NCBI RefSeq assembly: GCF_014884385.1
Contig: NZ_WKFH01000003.1
Coordinates: forward strand, 2,698,001-2,762,000
Direction: 5' to 3'
Length of the DNA stretch: 64,000 bases
Source: Phycobacter azelaicus
GTDB taxonomy: Bacteria > Pseudomonadota > Alphaproteobacteria > Rhodobacterales > Rhodobacteraceae
Of this stretch, positions 9,036 to 16,590 are shown piece by piece. The translations under genes and the position numbers were made by a program. Every line of letters starts with the position of its first letter. The first letter of the stretch is position 1. Under the pieces are notes generated by a model, which had not been told where the DNA came from, made no database searches, and was given only the letters and a program-made list of their open reading frames with translations.

Positions 9036-10475
9036 TTAGCCCCGCACCTCCATCAACTCCCAAAGCGTCTTGTGCATCGGACCCACGCGGGCTTCGATGG
9101 CGGCGGCGGCATCCACGGCCAGATCCTCGCGCCAGCGGCGGGAGACGATCTGCACGTTGATCGGTTGCGGTCCTTTGTCGAGCTGGGCAAGCCGCGACGG
9201 CACACAGGCCGCGGGCAGCCCCATGAAGTTCATCGCATAGGAATAGACCGCGCAGCCCAGAACCTCGTGCACGCCCTCTGCGCCTTCGGTGTCACGGTCG
9301 GGTTTGAAGAAGGGTTGCGGCAGGAAGGGGGTCAGCACCAGCGGGTAGTCTTCCATGAACAGCGACCATTCCCGCGCGTAGTGGCTGCGCTTGGCCATCA
9401 TCTGGAGTAGCTCAGTGCCCGTGAAGGGAGGAAACTCCTGGAAATAGACTTCGAAGATATCGCGCACGGTTTGCGAGCCTGCAGCATCCACATCCTGTTT
9501 CATCATCGCATAGACTTCACCCATCAGGGCGCGATAGCCGTTGCGCCCGGCTTCAAAGACATTGGGCGGCTCGACCTCTTCGACGATATAACCTGCATCG
9601 CTCAGCGCATCGCGCGCGGTGAGCAGGGCGGCCTCCACCTCGGGGTGCAGATCATAGCCATGGGTGTTGCGGGTGAAGGCGACCTTGATCGGCCCTTGGA
9701 GGTCTTCACCGCGCCAGGGCAGGGGGACATGGAAGGGATCGCGCGGATCGGGGGCAATCATCGAGGGCATCGACAGGTGCAGATCCGCAGCCGAGCGGGT
9801 GATCAGACCCTGCACCGACATGGATTGCGCCAGCATGCCGCGCTCTGCTTTTTGGCTGGGGTTCCAGGCAGGCACCCGGCCAAGGCCCGGTTTTACGGTC
9901 ACCGCGCCATTGGCCGCGGCCGGAAAGCGGAGGGAGCCGCCGATATCATTGCCGTGGCCCAGGGCGCCGATCCCGGCCATCACGGAAGCGCCGGCGCCGC
10001 CAGAAGAGCCACCCGGTGAGATATGCGCCCCCCACGGATTGTGTGTACGCCCATGCAGGGGATTGTCGGTGTCGGCGCGAAAGGAAAACTCGGGCGTATT
10101 TGTGCGCCCGATGACCACGGCGCCGGCCTTTTGCAGGTTTTCCACCACAGGCGCGTCGGCCGGGGCAATCAGATCTTTCAGCGCCGTAACCCCGTTTGAG
10201 GTGGCATGGCCCAACTGATCCACATTGATCTTTATGGTCACGGGCACGCCGTGCAGCGGGCCTGGGGCGGCGCCAGCGGCGCGGGCCTTGTCCAGCTCCC
10301 GTGCACGTTCGAGCGCTGCAGCGCTCAGATCCTCGACCACGGCATTGAGGGCCGGGTTGACCGCGTTCATGCGGTCGATGGAACTCTGGACTGCAGCTTC
10401 GGCTGAAATCTCGCCGGTTTTGGTAAGGGCGGTCAATTCCGTAGCGCTGAGGCGCCAGATATCTGTTTTAGTCAT
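9036..10475 (-). CDS. Amidase (amidase-signature family)
   Basis: A 479-residue amidase-signature hydrolase of the Ser-cisSer-Lys type. The catalytic lysine lies in VPVTIKINVD and the Gly/Ser-rich signature in GGSSGGAGASVMAG, followed by GNDIGGSLRFPAA with the nucleophilic serine. It would hydrolyse a carboxamide to acid and ammonia; relatives act on varied aryl or alkyl amides, and GatA is excluded by context and divergence. I chose the ATG at 10475, where AGGAG sits 7 nt upstream, over an upstream ATG without a site. It is divergent from prpE across 458 bp. Confidence 0.88.
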   Translation of the reverse strand: MTKTDIWRLSATELTALTKTGEISAEAAVQSSIDRMNAVNPALNAVVEDLSAAALERARELDKARAAGAAPGPLHGVPVTIKINVDQLGHATSNGVTALKDLIAPADAPVVENLQKAGAVVIGRTNTPEFSFRADTDNPLHGRTHNPWGAHISPGGSSGGAGASVMAGIGALGHGNDIGGSLRFPAAANGAVTVKPGLGRVPAWNPSQKAERGMLAQSMSVQGLITRSAADLHLSMPSMIAPDPRDPFHVPLPWRGEDLQGPIKVAFTRNTHGYDLHPEVEAALLTARDALSDAGYIVEEVEPPNVFEAGRNGYRALMGEVYAMMKQDVDAAGSQTVRDIFEVYFQEFPPFTGTELLQMMAKRSHYAREWSLFMEDYPLVLTPFLPQPFFKPDRDTEGAEGVHEVLGCAVYSYAMNFMGLPAACVPSRLAQLDKGPQPINVQIVSRRWREDLAVDAAAAIEARVGPMHKTLWELMEVRG

Positions 10476-10933
10476 GTGCAAATCTCCTGCGCGCAGGTTA
10501 GAGGCCGCAGGTAGGGTTGCAATAGGGGCAGTGGGGAAACCACTGCAGATCTGGGGATTTGCTGCGAGAAGTGGCATGGGCAAGGCCGGCAACAATGCTT
10601 ATCGCGCGCCATGCGCACGTTTCGGGCTGAGACTTCATGGGGGCTACTTGTTTGGCTGGCCGAACGGCGCGCAGCGCTTTGGTTCGTGTCTGGTGACGGC
10701 TATGATTCGGAAAGACGGCCCGATCTTTTAGCTGCTTTGGGTTTGCAATTTTGCAGGCCTCAGTAAAAATTGCGGTTTTTCGAATGAATTCGGGGGATTT
10801 GCATATATTTGCAGTCTGATGGTGGTCGGTATTGCAAATTTTTGCCACTGCGTGACGCTGCGTTCCTATCGCAGCTTGCCGGGGCGCACAGCTTGGGCGT
10901 AACTCTTGCTCAGCAAGGAGTGAGGAGGACGCC
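10476..10933. promoter_or_regulatory. Amidase-prpE divergent region with TTTGCA repeats
   Basis: A 458-bp region holding both promoters and no credible gene. Three paired TTTGCA-type sites occur: TTTGCAATTTTGCA at 10742-10755, TTTGCATATATTTGCA at 10798-10813, and TTGCAAATTTTTGCC at 10832-10846. The half-site resembles the TTTGCAAA motif known for the short-chain fatty acyl-CoA regulator PccR (ScfR family), which controls propionyl-CoA genes in Rhodobacter. Spacing differs from the reported N4 arrangement, so the identity of the regulator is inference. Confidence 0.5.
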
Positions 10934-12826
10934 ATGTCGTATCAGGACGTATATGCCAGCTGGAAGTCGGACCCAGAGGGGTTCTGGATGGAGGCCGCCA
11001 AGGCGATTGACTGGGACAAGGCCCCGACGCGCGCGCTGAGCGATCTGGGCGATGGGCTTTACGAGTGGTTCTCTGATGGCATGGTCAACACCTGCTACAA
11101 CGCGGTTGATCGCCATGTGGAAAACGGCCGAGGCGAGCAGACCGCGATCATCTACGACAGCCCCATCACCCATACGAAGCGCGAGATTTCCTATGTCGAG
11201 CTGCGTAACCGGGTTGCCACTCTGGCGGGCGCCCTGCGCGCCAAGGGCATCGAGAAGGGCGACCGGGTTATCATCTACATGCCGATGATCCCCGAGGCAC
11301 TGGAGGCGATGCTGGCCTGCGCGCGCCTTGGCGCGGTGCATTCGGTTGTATTTGGCGGATTTGCGGCAAATGAGCTGGCCGTGCGCATTGACGATGCAAA
11401 GCCCAAGGCGATCATCGCAGCCTCCTGCGGGCTGGAGCCGGGCAGGGTGGTCCACTACAAGCCGCTCTTGGATGGGGCTATCGATCTTGCGGATCACAAG
11501 CCTGACTTCTGCGTAATCTTCCAGCGCGAACAGGAAGTCGCAGAGCTTATCGAAGGGCGAGATGTCAACTGGCACGGTTTCCAGTATGGGGTGGAGCCTG
11601 CGGAATGCGTGCCGGTCGAAGGCAATCACCCGGCCTACGTCCTTTATACCTCGGGTACCACGGGGCAGCCCAAGGGCGTCATACGCCACACCGCAGGGCA
11701 GCTGGTGGCGCTCAATTGGTCGATGAAGAATATCTACAACGTTGATCCGGGCGATGTCTTCTGGGCGGCCTCCGATGTGGGCTGGGTCGTGGGGCACAGC
11801 TACATCTGCTACGGTCCGCTGATCCACGGCAACACCACCATCGTGTTTGAGGGCAAACCGGTCGGCACCCCCGATGCGGGCACCTTCTGGCGGGTGATCT
11901 CCGAACATAATGTCAAAAGCTTCTTTACGGCCCCAACCGCCTTCCGGGCTGTGAAACGCGAAGATCCAAAGGGGGAGTTCGTCGGTAAGTACGATCTCTC
12001 ATGCCTCAATCAGGTCTACCTGGCCGGTGAGCGCGCCGATCCCGACACCATCACCTGGGCGCAGGATCAGCTGAAAGTGCCAGTGGTCGACCACTGGTGG
12101 CAGACTGAAACCGGCTGGTCCATTGCGGCCAACCCGCTTGGGATCGAGGAATTGCCGACCAAGCTCGGTTCGCCCGCCGTACCGATGCCCGGCTACGAGG
12201 TCGACATTCTTGACGAGGGCGGCAATCCGATGCCCGCCGGTGAGCTGGGCGCCATCGCAGTGAAACTTCCCCTGCCGCCCGGTACGCTGCCGAACCTGTG
12301 GAACGCCGAAGAACGCTTCAAGAAAAGCTATCTGACTACCTTCCCGGGGTATTATGAGACCGGTGATGCGGGCATGAAGGATGAGGACGGCTACCTCTAC
12401 ATCATGGCGCGGACCGATGATGTGATCAACGTGGCGGGGCACCGGCTGTCCACGGGCGGTATGGAGGAGGTTCTTGCCTCCCACCCCGATGTGGCGGAAT
12501 GTGCCGTGATCGGGGTGAGCGATCAGCTCAAGGGGCAGCTCCCCGTGGGCTTCCTCTGCCTCAATGCTGGCACCAACCGCTCGTCTGAGGAAATCGTTTC
12601 GGAGGTGGTCAAACTGGTGCGCGAAAAAATCGGGCCGGTGGCTGCCTTCAAGCTGGCCGTGGTTGTAGACCGCCTGCCCAAGACGCGCTCGGGCAAGATC
12701 CTGCGCGGCACCATGGTCAATATCGCTGATGGCACGCCCTTCAAGATGCCGGCTACCATCGACGATCCGGCAATCCTTGATGAAATCAAGGAGGCGCTTC
12801 AAGGCATTGGCTATGCCCAGGGCTGA
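10934..12826 (+). CDS. prpE: Propionyl-CoA synthetase
   Basis: A 630-residue AMP-forming acyl-CoA synthetase that activates propionate to propionyl-CoA. The N-terminal ACAS domain is followed by the AMP-binding P-loop YTSGTTGQPKG near residue 237, the VDHWWQTETGWS acyl-pocket segment, YETGDAG, and the C-terminal domain ending in the acetylatable lysine motif PKTRSGKILRG. The length and the WWQTETGW form match PrpE rather than acetyl-CoA synthetase. The upstream TTTGCA repeats fit control by propionyl-CoA status. An AAGGAGTGAGGAGG ribosome-binding region precedes the ATG. Confidence 0.95.
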   Translation: MSYQDVYASWKSDPEGFWMEAAKAIDWDKAPTRALSDLGDGLYEWFSDGMVNTCYNAVDRHVENGRGEQTAIIYDSPITHTKREISYVELRNRVATLAGALRAKGIEKGDRVIIYMPMIPEALEAMLACARLGAVHSVVFGGFAANELAVRIDDAKPKAIIAASCGLEPGRVVHYKPLLDGAIDLADHKPDFCVIFQREQEVAELIEGRDVNWHGFQYGVEPAECVPVEGNHPAYVLYTSGTTGQPKGVIRHTAGQLVALNWSMKNIYNVDPGDVFWAASDVGWVVGHSYICYGPLIHGNTTIVFEGKPVGTPDAGTFWRVISEHNVKSFFTAPTAFRAVKREDPKGEFVGKYDLSCLNQVYLAGERADPDTITWAQDQLKVPVVDHWWQTETGWSIAANPLGIEELPTKLGSPAVPMPGYEVDILDEGGNPMPAGELGAIAVKLPLPPGTLPNLWNAEERFKKSYLTTFPGYYETGDAGMKDEDGYLYIMARTDDVINVAGHRLSTGGMEEVLASHPDVAECAVIGVSDQLKGQLPVGFLCLNAGTNRSSEEIVSEVVKLVREKIGPVAAFKLAVVVDRLPKTRSGKILRGTMVNIADGTPFKMPATIDDPAILDEIKEALQGIGYAQG

Positions 12827-12839
12827 CCCTATCCGCGGC

Positions 12840-12875
12840 AGGAGGCACCAAGCGCTGCGATTGCGTGCCTCCTTT
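12840..12875 (+). terminator. Terminator after prpE
   Basis: AGGAGGCAC at 12840-12848 pairs with GTGCCTCCT at 12865-12873, followed by TT and a C-rich stretch, 14 bp after the prpE stop. The T-run is short, so strength is uncertain. The following 180 bp up to the first tRNA show no gene. Confidence 0.55.
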
Positions 12876-13058
12876 CCGCCCATTGCAGCAGCCCTACGGC
12901 CTGACCAAAGTCGGTTAGGTATTGAAATCAGTAGCTTATTCGCCAGCCTGCATTTTTTTGTCGGAAAGCGGGCAAAAAGCCAAAACACCGCTTGACCTTA
13001 CCCGAGGCCTGGGAATATTACACCCCAACGTCCCGCAGAGATGCTGGACGGGCAGCGA

Positions 13059-13135
13059 GCGGTTGTAGCTCAGTTGGTTAGAGTACCGGCCTGTCACGCC
13101 GGGGGTCGCGGGTTCGAGCCCCGTCAACCGCGCCA
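13059..13135 (+). tRNA. tRNA-Asp (anticodon GTC), copy 1
   Basis: A 77-nt cloverleaf including the encoded CCA. The acceptor stem GCGGTTG pairs with CAACCGC, the anticodon loop CTGTCAC carries GTC, and the T-loop is TTCGAGC. It is the first of three tandem copies. Confidence 0.97.
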
Positions 13136-13214
13136 CTGCTGCCTGCCTGCCTTGGGCAAAACCAAGGTCCGCCCCGGAGGGGAATTGCCGAACGGCAGAC
13201 AATGAGACCCATGC

Positions 13215-13291
13215 GCGGTTGTAGCTCAGTTGGTTAGAGTACCGGCCTGTCACGCCGGGGGTCGCGGGTTCGAGCCCCGTCAACCGCGCCA
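13215..13291 (+). tRNA. tRNA-Asp (anticodon GTC), copy 2
   Basis: Identical to copy 1 over its 77 nt, with the same GTC anticodon and encoded CCA. A 79-bp spacer separates the two; it includes a small CTTGG/CCAAG hairpin. Confidence 0.97.
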
Positions 13292-13366
13292 CTCATTTGT
13301 CTGATCCCGCCGAGGCGGGTGGCTCTGAATAAGAGTTCGATCGGACAGCCTCAGGTAGGCCCATGC

Positions 13367-13443
13367 GCGGTTGTAGCTCAGCTGGTTAGAGTACCGGCCT
13401 GTCACGCCGGGGGTCGCGGGTTCGAGCCCCGTCAACCGCGCCA
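13367..13443 (+). tRNA. tRNA-Asp (anticodon GTC), copy 3
   Basis: Same as copies 1 and 2 except for one D-loop base (AGCTGG in place of AGTTGG). It is 75 bp after copy 2. The short membrane-protein gene begins 40 bp downstream and may share the transcript. Confidence 0.97.
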
Positions 13444-13483
13444 CTCTTTCCTCTCCAATCCGTCAGGACCGGACGCCACAAAC

Positions 13484-13708
13484 ATGAATCTTTTGGACTC
13501 TATCGACTGGACGACCGCGATCGTGGTGGCGCTGCTTCTCGGGTTTGCACCTTTCTTCCCGGAACCGCATTTGTGGGAAAAGCTCAGGATGCTGTTCGCA
13601 GGCGAATTGTTCCGTGCGCTGGATTGGTTCGATCTGGTGATGCATGGCACTCCGCTTGTGCTCTTGGCGCTCAAGGGCGTGCGACACCTGCGTCAGCACC
13701 GCCGCTAG
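13484..13708 (+). CDS. Small conserved membrane protein
   Basis: A 74-residue protein with one clear hydrophobic segment near the N-terminus (IVVALLLGFAPF), the PEPHLWEKLRML motif, and a second weakly hydrophobic stretch (GTPLVLLALKGV). Short proteins with this PEPH-WEK layout are widespread in Rhodobacteraceae and sometimes carry the label 'RND transporter', which such a short protein cannot justify. The start is the ATG at 13484; reading further upstream would run through the third tRNA. Function unknown. Confidence 0.75.
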   Translation: MNLLDSIDWTTAIVVALLLGFAPFFPEPHLWEKLRMLFAGELFRALDWFDLVMHGTPLVLLALKGVRHLRQHRR

Positions 13709-13805
13709 AGGGCGGCGGGCCTTGTGCCACAAGCTTGTGCCACACGGTTGTTTAGCATCATGCAATCCGCGGGCGCCTCTCAGCGGCCTCTGAGCGGGCC
13801 CGCTC

Positions 13806-14684
13806 TCAAAGGGCAGGCAGTTCCTTCAGGAAGGCCAAAAGGGCCTCGGCCGTCTTGTCCGGGTGCTCGTCCACGAAAAAATGCCCCCCAGGAATGGTTG
13901 CGGCGCGCATATCGGCCAGACGTGGTGCCCAGGTGGCCTCCACGTCATAGTGTTTGGCCATGGCCCCGGTCGCGCCATAGAGGACCAGCGCAGGGCAGGT
14001 CACCTGCCGGTTTAGATCGGCAGCATCAAGGGCAAAGTCCACGTCGATGGCCGCGCGATAGTCATTGCACATGGTGTGGATGCAGGCCGGGTTGCGCCAG
14101 CTTTTTCGATATGCGCTCAAGGCCTCGGGCGGGAAATCTTCCAGCGTTGCGCCGCCCCAGCCCAAGAGACAGCTTTCGAAATAGCCGTCGGGGTTTGCGG
14201 CTATCATCCCTTCGGGAAAGGGCGCGGGCTGCGCCAGGAAAAACCAGTGATAATAGGCGCGTGCCACCTCCTGGCGCAATTCGCTCAGGAGCAAATGGGT
14301 GGGAATGATGTCCATCAGGGTGAGGCTGGCCACCGCCTCGGGACTGTCGAGGGCAATTCGATGTGCGGTGCGCGCGCCCCGGTCATGGCCCACAAGGTGA
14401 AATCTGCTATGGCCCAGCCAGCGCATCAGCGCTACCTGATCGGCGCCCATATTGCGAAAGCTCATGGCCTCAACGCACTCAGGCTTGCTGCTGTCCCCGT
14501 ATCCGCGCAGGTCTGCGGTCACAATGGTGAACGCCTGCGAGAGCGCTAAGGCGACCTCCCGCCACATAGCCTTGGTTTGCGGGAAGCCATGAAGAAGAAG
14601 CACGGCAGGACCAGAGCCTTGACGGGTATAGGCTATACTCTGTCCGTTGACCTCTGCGGTGCCTGTTTCGATCTGGGGTGTCAT
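13806..14684 (-). CDS. Haloacetate/fluoroacetate dehalogenase-like hydrolase
   Basis: A 292-residue alpha/beta hydrolase. Every active-site position described for fluoroacetate dehalogenase (FAcD, RPA1163) has a counterpart at nearly the same spacing: nucleophile Asp101 and Arg102/Arg105 in GHDRGAR, Asp125 in LMDIIPT, His146-Trp147 in YYHWFF, Tyr209 in CNDYR and His268 in GGHFF. The family opens the carbon-halogen bond of haloacetates to give glycolate and halide. Some close relatives are epoxide hydrolases, but these normally use paired tyrosines. The ATG at 14684 has GGGAGGAAAG upstream. No transporter or regulator for haloacids is adjacent. Family strong, substrate inferred. Confidence 0.82.
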   Translation of the reverse strand: MTPQIETGTAEVNGQSIAYTRQGSGPAVLLLHGFPQTKAMWREVALALSQAFTIVTADLRGYGDSSKPECVEAMSFRNMGADQVALMRWLGHSRFHLVGHDRGARTAHRIALDSPEAVASLTLMDIIPTHLLLSELRQEVARAYYHWFFLAQPAPFPEGMIAANPDGYFESCLLGWGGATLEDFPPEALSAYRKSWRNPACIHTMCNDYRAAIDVDFALDAADLNRQVTCPALVLYGATGAMAKHYDVEATWAPRLADMRAATIPGGHFFVDEHPDKTAEALLAFLKELPAL

Positions 14685-14742
14685 GATCTTTCCTCCCTGT
14701 CTCGTGCGTTTGTATCTCCCGGCGGGTCGCGCCGGTCCTGAT

Positions 14743-14775
14743 GCCGGGCAGCGCGCCGCAGGCGCGCTGCCCGGC
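14743..14775. repeat. Long GC-only hairpin, REP-like
   Basis: A perfect 15-bp stem (GCCGGGCAGCGCGCC and its complement) closes a GCA triloop. A second smaller hairpin, GGGCC-AAA-GGCCC, follows around 14790-14802. There is no T-run on either strand, so a simple terminator is unlikely. Extragenic palindromes of this kind are often dispersed repeats; I cannot count copies from this window. Confidence 0.5.
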
Positions 14776-14824
14776 TCAACGCGCCCGGGCCAAAGGCCCA
14801 AGGCGGGGCGGGAGCGTTTTCCTG

Positions 14825-16216
14825 TTAGGCTTTGGTCAGTGCGTCCAGCACCCGCGCCCAGGACCGGATGCCCTTGTGAAAACTCTTTAGGTCATACTTT
14901 TCATTCGGAGAATGAATCGCATCATCCTCGTTTGCAAAGCCGATCAACATGGATTCCATGCCCAGAATCGACTTGAAGAACCCGGCAATCGGGATCGACC
15001 CGCCCATGCCGCAGAACACCGCTTCGCGCTCCCATTCATCACTCAGCGCCGCGCGGGCAGCCGTGAACTCAGGGCGGGAGATATCCATCACCGAGGCGCG
15101 TGAGCCCTCAAGGTCGTTGTCCCAGATCACCTTGCAATCGGGCTTCAGTCGCTCTTCCACGTGCTTGCGGATCTTCAGGCGCAGCGCGTCAGGGTCCATG
15201 TCGCCCACCAGACGGCAGGTGATCTTGCAATGCGCTTCGGACGGGATCACGGTTTTTGAGCCGGCGCCGTTATAGCCGCCCCAAAGGCCGTTTACCTCCA
15301 GCGTCGGGCGCGCCCATTGCTGTTCCAGAATGCTGCGGTCCTTTTCGCCGTGGGCCTGGGTGTAGCCTGCATTTCCAAGGTAGTCATCGGCGTCAAAGCC
15401 GCAGCCTTCCCACTGGCGCAGCTGGTCCTCGGGCACCTCATTGACGCCCTCGTAGAAGCCCTCGACAGCGATCTTGCCGGTTTCTTCGTCATAGAAAGAA
15501 GCCACGATACGGCTGATTTCACGTAGGGGGTTGAGGCCTGGACCGCCATAGTGGCCCGAATGCAGATCGATGCGGGGCCCCACCAGGGTGAATTCATCCT
15601 TCAGCATGCCGCGCAGCTGCGATGCAATCGAAGGTACCCCGCGCGATACCATGGAGGTGTCACAGATCAGCGCGATATCCGCTTTCAGCTCTTCGGCGTG
15701 TTCCTTCATGAAGGGCACCAGTGAGGGCGAGCCTGATTCTTCTTCGCCCTCAAAGAAAAAGGTGATGCGGCAGGGCAGGGAGCCGTGGATGGCCTTCCAG
15801 GCCCGGCACGCCTCGACAAAGGTCATCAGTTGCCCCTTGTCGTCCGAAGCACCGCGGCCCCGGATCACCGTGCCGTTCTCGGTCTCTTCGAGCTGCGGCT
15901 CAAACGGGGGGGTCTTCCACAGGTTCAGGGGATCGACGGGCTGAACGTCATAGTGACCGTAGAACAGAACGTGGGGTGCGTCCTGGTTCTCTTGGCCCAC
16001 ATGGCCCACTACCATGGGGTGACCGGGAGTCGTGCGCTTTTCTGCCGCAATGCCGATGGATTTGAGGTCGGTCACCAGCCAGTCGGCCGCCTTTTCGCAT
16101 TCCGCTTTATAGGCGGGGTCGGTTGACACGGACTGAAGGCGGAGCAGCTCCAATAGGCGATCAGTGGCCACCGAAACATCCGCGTCGATACGGTCAAGTA
16201 CTTCGTTCAAAGACAT
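14825..16216 (-). CDS. M20-family metallopeptidase (dipeptidase)
   Basis: A 463-residue di-zinc peptidase of the M20 family. The metal and catalytic residues are visible in order: YGHYDVQP near residue 85, GASDDKGQ, the EGEEESGSP general-base segment, ICDTSM, and a final histidine in DDAIHSPNEKY. An inserted dimerisation domain lies in the middle. It probably hydrolyses small peptides in the cytoplasm; ArgE/DapE-type deacylase activity cannot be excluded. The ATG at 16216 has CGGAG 7 nt upstream. An upstream reading lacks similarity and is rejected. The gene is divergent from hemA. Confidence 0.92.
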   Translation of the reverse strand: MSLNEVLDRIDADVSVATDRLLELLRLQSVSTDPAYKAECEKAADWLVTDLKSIGIAAEKRTTPGHPMVVGHVGQENQDAPHVLFYGHYDVQPVDPLNLWKTPPFEPQLEETENGTVIRGRGASDDKGQLMTFVEACRAWKAIHGSLPCRITFFFEGEEESGSPSLVPFMKEHAEELKADIALICDTSMVSRGVPSIASQLRGMLKDEFTLVGPRIDLHSGHYGGPGLNPLREISRIVASFYDEETGKIAVEGFYEGVNEVPEDQLRQWEGCGFDADDYLGNAGYTQAHGEKDRSILEQQWARPTLEVNGLWGGYNGAGSKTVIPSEAHCKITCRLVGDMDPDALRLKIRKHVEERLKPDCKVIWDNDLEGSRASVMDISRPEFTAARAALSDEWEREAVFCGMGGSIPIAGFFKSILGMESMLIGFANEDDAIHSPNEKYDLKSFHKGIRSWARVLDALTKA

Positions 16217-16447
16217 TTTTTCACTCCGGAGTTTTTTGATTTTGGGTTTTTGCGGAGACCGTAACAGCGGCGTCGTAAGGATGCCAGTGGGCATGAAAAG
16301 CAGAGCTTGCGGTCCGCCTGCGCTGGTCGGTCTGCACCACTTGATGTTTCCGATCATGCGCCGCTTGCGCCTTTGTGACCGCGATCCGGGGAATTGCACG
16401 GAAAAAGGCGGTTTAGTCTGCTTGTCCGCACCGCCCCATAGGTTTAT

Positions 16448-16461
16448 TTGACCTGCATCAA
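16448..16461. promoter_or_regulatory. FNR-like box upstream of hemA
   Basis: TTGACCTGCATCAA matches the FNR/FnrL consensus TTGAT-N4-ATCAA at nine of ten defined positions. It lies about 130 bp upstream of the hemA start. FnrL sites control hemA in Rhodobacter sphaeroides, so oxygen-dependent control here is plausible inference. Confidence 0.6.
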
Positions 16462-16519
16462 TGTTGCGCGGCCTGCCTGTTGCGTAAGCAGTTGATTGAA
16501 ACCGGCGTGTGGGGTAGTT

Positions 16520-16535
16520 ATTCACAAATGTGAAT
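16520..16535. promoter_or_regulatory. Inverted repeat near hemA promoter
   Basis: ATTCACAAATGTGAAT is a near-perfect 16-bp inverted repeat (7 of 8 pairs), 56-71 bp upstream of the hemA start. It may be an operator or part of the promoter; the binding protein is unknown. Confidence 0.4.
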
Positions 16536-16590
16536 GTGGGAGCCTCCCGCGCCAGCGCCTTTGCGCCAGACCTGAGCTATGGAGATGCCG

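Larger units (their letters stand above)
16217..16590. promoter_or_regulatory. M20 peptidase-hemA divergent region
   Basis: 374 bp without a gene. It holds the FNR-like box at 16448-16461 and an inverted repeat at 16520-16535, both nearer to hemA. I see no other recognisable element; the region between 16250 and 16440 shows nothing I can name. Confidence 0.5.

Noticed and set aside
10910..11908. A long open frame opposite the start of prpE.
   Set aside because: Pure antisense of conserved PrpE sequence; no start signal or recognisable domain.
13059..13443. Integration site of a mobile island at the tRNA-Asp cluster.
   Set aside because: No integrase, no partial tRNA repeat and no shift in gene content on either side.
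13319..13483. A possible upstream extension of the small membrane-protein gene through the third tRNA-Asp.
   Set aside because: It would translate the tRNA itself; the ATG at 13484 gives the conserved start.
16579..16590. ATG start for hemA four codons upstream of the GTG.
   Set aside because: That ATG overlaps the GGAG ribosome-binding site, and Rhodobacter HemA aligns from the GTG.
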